Assembly: GCA_965263155.1 (NCBI GenBank)
Contig: OZ253586.1
Coordinates: 1,798,001 to 1,862,000 of the forward strand
Length of the DNA: 64,000 nt
From: JAAXIE01 sp965263155
Lineage (GTDB): Bacteria; Chloroflexota; Dehalococcoidia; Lucifugimonadales; JAAXIE01
Direction of reading: 5' to 3'
The position numbers were made by a program, and so were the translations under genes. The notes below the pieces were generated by a model. It had not been told where the DNA came from. It worked only from the letters and a program-made list of their open reading frames with translations, and did no database searches. Of this stretch, positions 60,159 through 64,000 are shown piece after piece. Positions within the stretch are counted from its first letter, which is position 1. Each line of letters begins with the position of its first letter.

Positions 60159-61393
60159 ACCGGCCCTCCGCTTGCGTACTGCAACCTTATGGACTCCAAG
60201 TCGCGCCACGGCACCTCATCGGAGACGTGGTAAGTGGGCAGGCGGCCATCACGGCTTGGAGGCTCGCCCCCTATCACGATCAGGGCCACGCGGCGGCCCG
60301 CCCTGCGGTAGCGGTGGATGGAGGCTAGGAGAGGCTCATCGGGAACGGCCGTTATGACAACCAGGGTTGCGTCCCAAGAGAGGCCTCGAGCTTCCCGGTC
60401 CAACAGTTGGGGCATCGGAAGGAAGGGGAATCCGCGGATCTGCGCCAGTAACTCCAGCACATGCTGCAACTGGTCGGGGTGCTGCGACGGCGGGAGCTTG
60501 ATGAGCCTGTCGTCGTTGTGCCGTGGCTCGTTGGCCACCAAGCCCACACGGTAGCCGTTGGAGGAGGCATGATTCGCGACCGACGCAGCGGTGATGACCG
60601 CCATCTCCAGTAGCTGCGAAACACGTCCGAGATGGGCCACCTGCATTGTGCGCGTGTCTAGGAACAGGACTAGGTCGATGCTGGTGGTGCGGTCGAAAGT
60701 ACGGGTCTGAAGCCGCGAAAGGCGGGCCGAGCTCTTCCAGTGGATGCGCTTAAGCGGATCGCCGGGAGCGTAGTCACGCGTGGCGACGACTCTCACCGGG
60801 TCTTCGAAGAGATGCCGACGCACTCTAAGGTCTCCAAAGGGGTCGCGGGACGGGATACCCAAGTCCTCCAGAGACACCAGTGGCGGGTATACAACCAAAG
60901 GGTCTGTGGTGTCTTCCCGGGCCTCGTTACGGAAGAAACCGAACAGATCGCCGGACTGGATCAGAGTGGGTCCGAATGAAAAGACACCGCGAGTATGGCA
61001 ACGCATTGGGTAACGGCGAGTGCGCCGGTGGTACCAGCCCAGAGACAGGGTGGTGGAGAGGGAGTGGCGCCCCGCCTTGGCCGAAGCGTCGACGTTTCCC
61101 GCCATCGCGGTCAACTCCATAGGCAACTCCTCTTCCACATACACCCAAGGCAGGGGAAGCATTTTGCCGTTGGCGATAGTGATGTCGAGGGTGACGATGT
61201 CTCCCCAGAAGGCCTTGGAACTGCTGAGGCAGCGCGAGTAAGTCAGCCGCGCCAGAGAGTAGCGCGCCCAGAGCCGGGCGATACCGGAGGTAAGAAAAAA
61301 GAGCAGGGCGATGAGAAGCAGCGGCGTCTGCTGCAGCAGGCCGGCAACGACCACCAAGGCGACAGTGATCAGCAGCCAGTAACCCCCTAGCAC
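60155..61393 (-). CDS. DUF58 domain protein
   Basis: A 412-residue protein. Two N-terminal membrane helices (LLITVALVVVAGLLQQTPLL, LIALLFFLTSGIARLWARYS) are followed by a beta domain and the DUF58 signature RDYAPGDPLKRIHWKSSARL with SRLQTRTFDRTTSIDLVLFL, part of a von Willebrand A-like fold. The C-terminus reaches YRRAGRRVALIVIGGEPPSR. It overlaps MoxR by 7 bases upstream and DUF4129 by 4 bases downstream, so the three are translationally coupled. DUF58 proteins are thought to work with MoxR ATPases in complex assembly. Confidence 0.9.
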   Translation of the reverse strand: MLGGYWLLITVALVVVAGLLQQTPLLLIALLFFLTSGIARLWARYSLARLTYSRCLSSSKAFWGDIVTLDITIANGKMLPLPWVYVEEELPMELTAMAGNVDASAKAGRHSLSTTLSLGWYHRRTRRYPMRCHTRGVFSFGPTLIQSGDLFGFFRNEAREDTTDPLVVYPPLVSLEDLGIPSRDPFGDLRVRRHLFEDPVRVVATRDYAPGDPLKRIHWKSSARLSRLQTRTFDRTTSIDLVLFLDTRTMQVAHLGRVSQLLEMAVITAASVANHASSNGYRVGLVANEPRHNDDRLIKLPPSQHPDQLQHVLELLAQIRGFPFLPMPQLLDREARGLSWDATLVVITAVPDEPLLASIHRYRRAGRRVALIVIGGEPPSRDGRLPTYHVSDEVPWRDLESIRLQYASGGPV

Positions 61394-62439
61394 ACTGGCT
61401 CACCCGTGGTCGGCGTGCCCTCCTCTGGCCCAGCCGTAGGACTAGGTTCCATCGACTGCACTGACCCCACACGCTCAGTTGCTATGGGCTCCACTGGCGC
61501 TGCCACCGAGTCCACCACCTCCCGGAGCACTTGAGACGTGGCCAAGCCCCGCAGGTGGCTTTGGGTGCGCAGCATCAGACGGTGCTCCAGGACGTAGGGC
61601 ACCATGTATTTGACGTGGTCGGGCAACACGTATTCGAGGCCTCGCACGGCAGCCAAGGCTTGGGCCGATCGGAACAGTGCCAGCATGGCCCGTGGGCTGC
61701 CTCCGAGTTCCACCTGTTCGTGCTCCCGCGTGGCATGAATCAGCGCGATGATGTACTGGCGCAAGCTGTCTTCGACCCGCACTTGGCGGCATTCCTGCTG
61801 GAGGCTCAGCAGGTCATCGGCCTGCAGCACGGCTGGCAGGTCGTCCAAGGGGCTGCCCTCGGCAAACCGGTCGAGAATGGTACGGTCGTCCTCCTCGGTA
61901 GGGTATCCCATGCGCACCCGCAGCAAGAAACGGTCCAGTTGCGCTTCGGGCAAGGGGAAGGTGCCCTCAAGCTCAATGGGGTTCTGGGTGGCCAGAACCA
62001 CGAAGGGGCGTGGGAGAGGGCGAGTGTCGCCCTCGGTAGTGACCTGCCGCTCCTCCATGGCCTCCAGCAGAGCGGACTGAGTGCGGGGCGTGGCGCGGTT
62101 AATTTCGTCGGCCAGCAACACTTGGGTGAAGATGGGCCCAGCGCGGAACTCGAAGTCAGAGGTCCGCTGGTTGTACACGTAGGTCCCGGTGATATCGGCG
62201 GGCAGCAGGTCGGGCGTGCACTGCACACGCCGGAAGGTGCAATCCAAGGAACGAGCGATGGAGCGGGCCAGCATGGTCTTGCCAATGCCCGGCACGTCCT
62301 CAATGAGCACATGCCCCTCGCACAGCAGGGCCACCAGCATGAGCTCGACCACGTCTGCCTTACCCACAATGACGCGTTCCACGTTCTGCAGGACGCGGCG
62401 AGCGGCGGAGGCGAGAGGTTGAGAGGTTGGGTCAGTCAT
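61387..62439 (-). CDS. MoxR-family AAA ATPase
   Basis: The 350-residue ATPase has Walker A EDVPGIGKTMLARSIARSLD, Walker B QVLLADEINRATPRTQSALL with EAMEE, sensor 1 FVVLATQNPIELEGTFPLPE, Arg-finger/sensor 2 region and a C-terminal lid AMLALFRSAQALAAVRGLEY. All are intact. MoxR ATPases act as chaperones for metal insertion or assembly of vWA-domain proteins. It is first in the operon with DUF58 and DUF4129 genes. Ser/Pro/Glu-rich C-terminal tail. Confidence 0.93.
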   Translation of the reverse strand: MTDPTSQPLASAARRVLQNVERVIVGKADVVELMLVALLCEGHVLIEDVPGIGKTMLARSIARSLDCTFRRVQCTPDLLPADITGTYVYNQRTSDFEFRAGPIFTQVLLADEINRATPRTQSALLEAMEERQVTTEGDTRPLPRPFVVLATQNPIELEGTFPLPEAQLDRFLLRVRMGYPTEEDDRTILDRFAEGSPLDDLPAVLQADDLLSLQQECRQVRVEDSLRQYIIALIHATREHEQVELGGSPRAMLALFRSAQALAAVRGLEYVLPDHVKYMVPYVLEHRLMLRTQSHLRGLATSQVLREVVDSVAAPVEPIATERVGSVQSMEPSPTAGPEEGTPTTGEPVC

Positions 62440-62466
62440 GGAGTTCGCGTACCCTGAGCGTAGTCA

Positions 62467-62844
62467 CTATTCTTGCAAGAGCGCGTCTATTTCGTTACGC
62501 AAAGTAGGAAGATTGCCTTGGAGCACATCCCATACTATCTGGTCATCCACTACAAAGTAACCATAAATTAACTGGTTGCGAAACCGATTACCCTAGGACG
62601 TTACTCAAATTGGCGATCAGGTCAGGGCCTCGATTGGGGAGGCGGTTCAGGCCCTCCCTTTTATCTCGAATTGTCGTTCCACTGCAGCCCGCAGCATATC
62701 ATTTCCTTGGTAATGAGGGAATGTCACTCCTTCTGTAAACTGTTCGATACGTCCGATAGCCTGTCGCAGGTTGTAGAGACCGCCGTCTGGTAAGCCAAAA
62801 GTCTCTAAAATCATGCTGTCTACGTGGCACGGTAGCGTTGGCAA
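62467..62844 (-). pseudogene. HepT-like (DUF86) toxin gene broken by frameshifts
   Basis: Three segments in different frames make one HepT/DUF86 protein: NLRQAIGRIEQFTEGVTFPH ... MLRAAVERQFEI (62650-62800), then NRLPNRGPDLIANLSNVLG (to TAA near 62594), then RFRNQLIYGYFVVDDQIVWD and VLQGNLPTLRNEIDALLQE to TAG 62467. The RNase-type R-x4-6-H-x-Y motif of HepT reads RNQLIYGY, so the catalytic His is Tyr. At least two frameshifts disrupt it. No MNT nucleotidyltransferase partner is next to it. Confidence 0.75.
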
Positions 62845-62854
62845 AGGGAATCTA

Positions 62855-63058
62855 CTACTGGTTCAATCTGACTCCAGTGGAAGTCAGCGCCGTCTCTATC
62901 GTTGCTAGTTTGCTTTCCACCATTTCCGCTAAGTACAGGGTGGCGTAAGCTTGCGCTCTGAGCGCGTGGGTCTGCTTTTCCTCTTCATAGTGGGAGACTA
63001 GACTCAATTCTGTAATTGCCGAACTATACAGATTGGCCAGTCTTTCTTGTGATGTCAT
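62855..63058 (-). CDS. Small hypothetical protein
   Basis: A 67-residue, mainly helical protein: MTSQERLANLYSSAITELSL, then HYEEEKQTHALRAQAYATLY, LAEMVESKLATIETALTSTG. No domain recognised. GGAG lies 6 bases before ATG 63058. It is next to the broken hepT-like gene on the same strand, so could be its relic partner, but it lacks the nucleotidyltransferase motif of MNT. Confidence 0.5.
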   Translation of the reverse strand: MTSQERLANLYSSAITELSLVSHYEEEKQTHALRAQAYATLYLAEMVESKLATIETALTSTGVRLNQ

Positions 63059-63346
63059 ATGTGTCTCCATTCGATTGTTAGGATGATAACATCGGTGATA
63101 ACCGTTTCGCTGAAAAGCCGTTGTCGTAGCTCAAAAGCGGGTTATTGAGCGGTTGTAGAGGAGTTCGACAAACCGCATGCGCAGGAGGAGCCGCAGGAGT
63201 TCGTCGAACTTATGTTAGCATCCGTCTGGCCGCCTAGGACCTTTCTCGCGGACTACGCCGTTCCATCATGGGTATCTCTGACGGATGGAATCCTAGCTTG
63301 GAGTCAAAATCCGCGTTCAACTTCAGACCACGCTCTTGCCCAGCCA

Positions 63347-64000
63347 TTAATCATCCGCTAGCTGGGGTTCCCTGACCTTAGTTGCAATTTGCTCGTAGAG
63401 GTTGGCTGCCTGCTGTTGGATTGTGTCGAGATCTTCTGTCAGCAGGTAGCCTTCAGCGACCATTCTCTCGGCTTCGGCCTGCACCAGTTGGAGGTAGGCT
63501 TCTTTGGATGGGTAGCGCTCCTCGATGGAGAGCCTGGGGTCGCCTGTCGCCGCTCGATCGGCCTTGGTGGCGGCGAACGGTATGGTGGAGCCTGCGAGGG
63601 TGCCACCGGTGGCACCGCCTGAAGAGAGGATATGTCCCTCGCCGCCTATGGCAGCATCACGGGTATTCCATCCGGTGTAGGTGGCTAGAGGCACTGCTGC
63701 TTGGGGCATGATGAGACCGCACGTCTCGTTGCCGTCTTTGTCCACTGCTGGGACGAGGTTGGGGTAGGGTGCGCCGATTTTCGGTGGATGGTTGGTGGCC
63801 ACGCCTCGGTGAGGGCCGAAATCTAGACGCGTGAACTGCCGGAAGGCGCGGGGGAAGGTGACGCCCGGTATGGACGAGAATGTCGCAGCCGTCTGCTCCG
63901 GCGAGACGGCGGTGCCATCGACGAGGTGGGGGTGCTTGCTGGGAGGCGCAGGTTCGCCAGTGGTGACCCATCGATCAAGGGACACGAGGGCTGCGCGGAG
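63347..64000 (-). CDS. Alpha/beta hydrolase-domain protein, 5' end outside window
   Basis: The last 217 codons of a gene that enters from the right edge. It contains LRAALVSLDRWVTTGEPAPP, RLDFGPHRGVATNHPPKIGA, GNETCGLIMPQAAVPLATYT and GWNTRDAAIGGEGHILSSGG, and it ends with a coiled segment (VQAEAERMVAEGYLLTEDLD). These features match the C-terminal part of the alpha/beta-hydrolase-domain family known from many soil and marine bacteria, normally about 600 residues and often secreted. The catalytic Ser and Asp lie in the missing part, so activity cannot be judged. Confidence 0.6.
   Translation of the reverse strand, partial: LRAALVSLDRWVTTGEPAPPSKHPHLVDGTAVSPEQTAATFSSIPGVTFPRAFRQFTRLDFGPHRGVATNHPPKIGAPYPNLVPAVDKDGNETCGLIMPQAAVPLATYTGWNTRDAAIGGEGHILSSGGATGGTLAGSTIPFAATKADRAATGDPRLSIEERYPSKEAYLQLVQAEAERMVAEGYLLTEDLDTIQQQAANLYEQIATKVREPQLADD

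Noticed and set aside
1..64000. CRISPR arrays, rRNA, tRNA, integrases or full insertion sequences
   Set aside because: I saw no regularly spaced direct repeats, rRNA or tRNA signatures, or transposase/integrase motifs. The repeats found are short or inverted.

Overview
The window is a bacterial chromosome segment of fairly high G+C. Its mix of genes points to a Dehalococcoidia/SAR202-type member of the Chloroflexota: several CaiB/BaiF CoA-transferases, two Rieske oxygenase alpha subunits, two 4-hydroxyphenylacetate 3-hydroxylase-like flavoproteins, luciferase-like flavin oxidoreductases, NMT1/THI5-like binding proteins, and lipoproteins with Pro/Thr-rich linkers. That assignment is inferred from gene content only. 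No rRNA, tRNA, CRISPR array or complete insertion sequence was seen.

Layout. 1-8.4 kb: a ThDP enzyme cut by the window edge, a nitroreductase, a small lipoprotein, a restriction-type nuclease-domain protein, a hicAB toxin-antitoxin pair, a CoA-transferase followed by two lipoproteins, a GlcG/HbpS-like protein and a FAD oxidoreductase. 8.4-10.4 kb: a repeat-rich noncoding stretch with two small unknown genes. 10.4-17.3 kb: two acyl-CoA dehydrogenases, an NmrA-like oxidoreductase, a DUF429 protein, a lipoprotein with an internal duplication and small membrane proteins. 17.3-19.6 kb: a three-gene module with two terminase-small-subunit-like HTH proteins. 19.7-24.4 kb: two CoA-transferases, an asparaginase-fold protein with altered catalytic residues and an inositol-monophosphatase-like enzyme. 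24.5-26.7 kb: a UGSC-type selenoprotein gene with an in-frame TGA and a SECIS-like hairpin, and its usual large partner, separated by a three-CxxC protein. 26.7-36.3 kb: a ThDP enzyme, an FAH-family hydrolase, a long noncoding region, MFS and DMT transporters, a YtcJ-like amidohydrolase, a luciferase-like oxidoreductase and an alpha/beta hydrolase. 36.4-43.9 kb: a broken Uma2 gene and a catabolic cluster of amidohydrolases, Rieske oxygenase, HpaB-like hydroxylase, bicupin and VOC protein. 44-51.6 kb: three NMT1-like proteins without signal peptides, a carboxymuconolactone-decarboxylase-family protein, a luciferase-like oxidoreductase and a tandem pair of NodB/PuuE-type deacetylases. 51.7-58.6 kb: a second catabolic cluster (VOC, UbiD, HpaB-like, amidohydrolase, Rieske). 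58.6-62.4 kb: a MoxR/DUF58/DUF4129 operon. 62.4-64 kb: a broken hepT-like gene, a small unknown gene and a partial alpha/beta-hydrolase-domain protein.

Together the genes look like a patchwork of small operons for oxidising and ring-opening varied organic acids and aromatics. The two Rieske/HpaB/amidohydrolase clusters are paralogous. Five genes are visibly broken: Uma2, a PIN domain gene, a HepT-like gene and two amidohydrolases. The most notable single locus is the selenoprotein gene, which a standard gene caller would truncate at its TGA codon.
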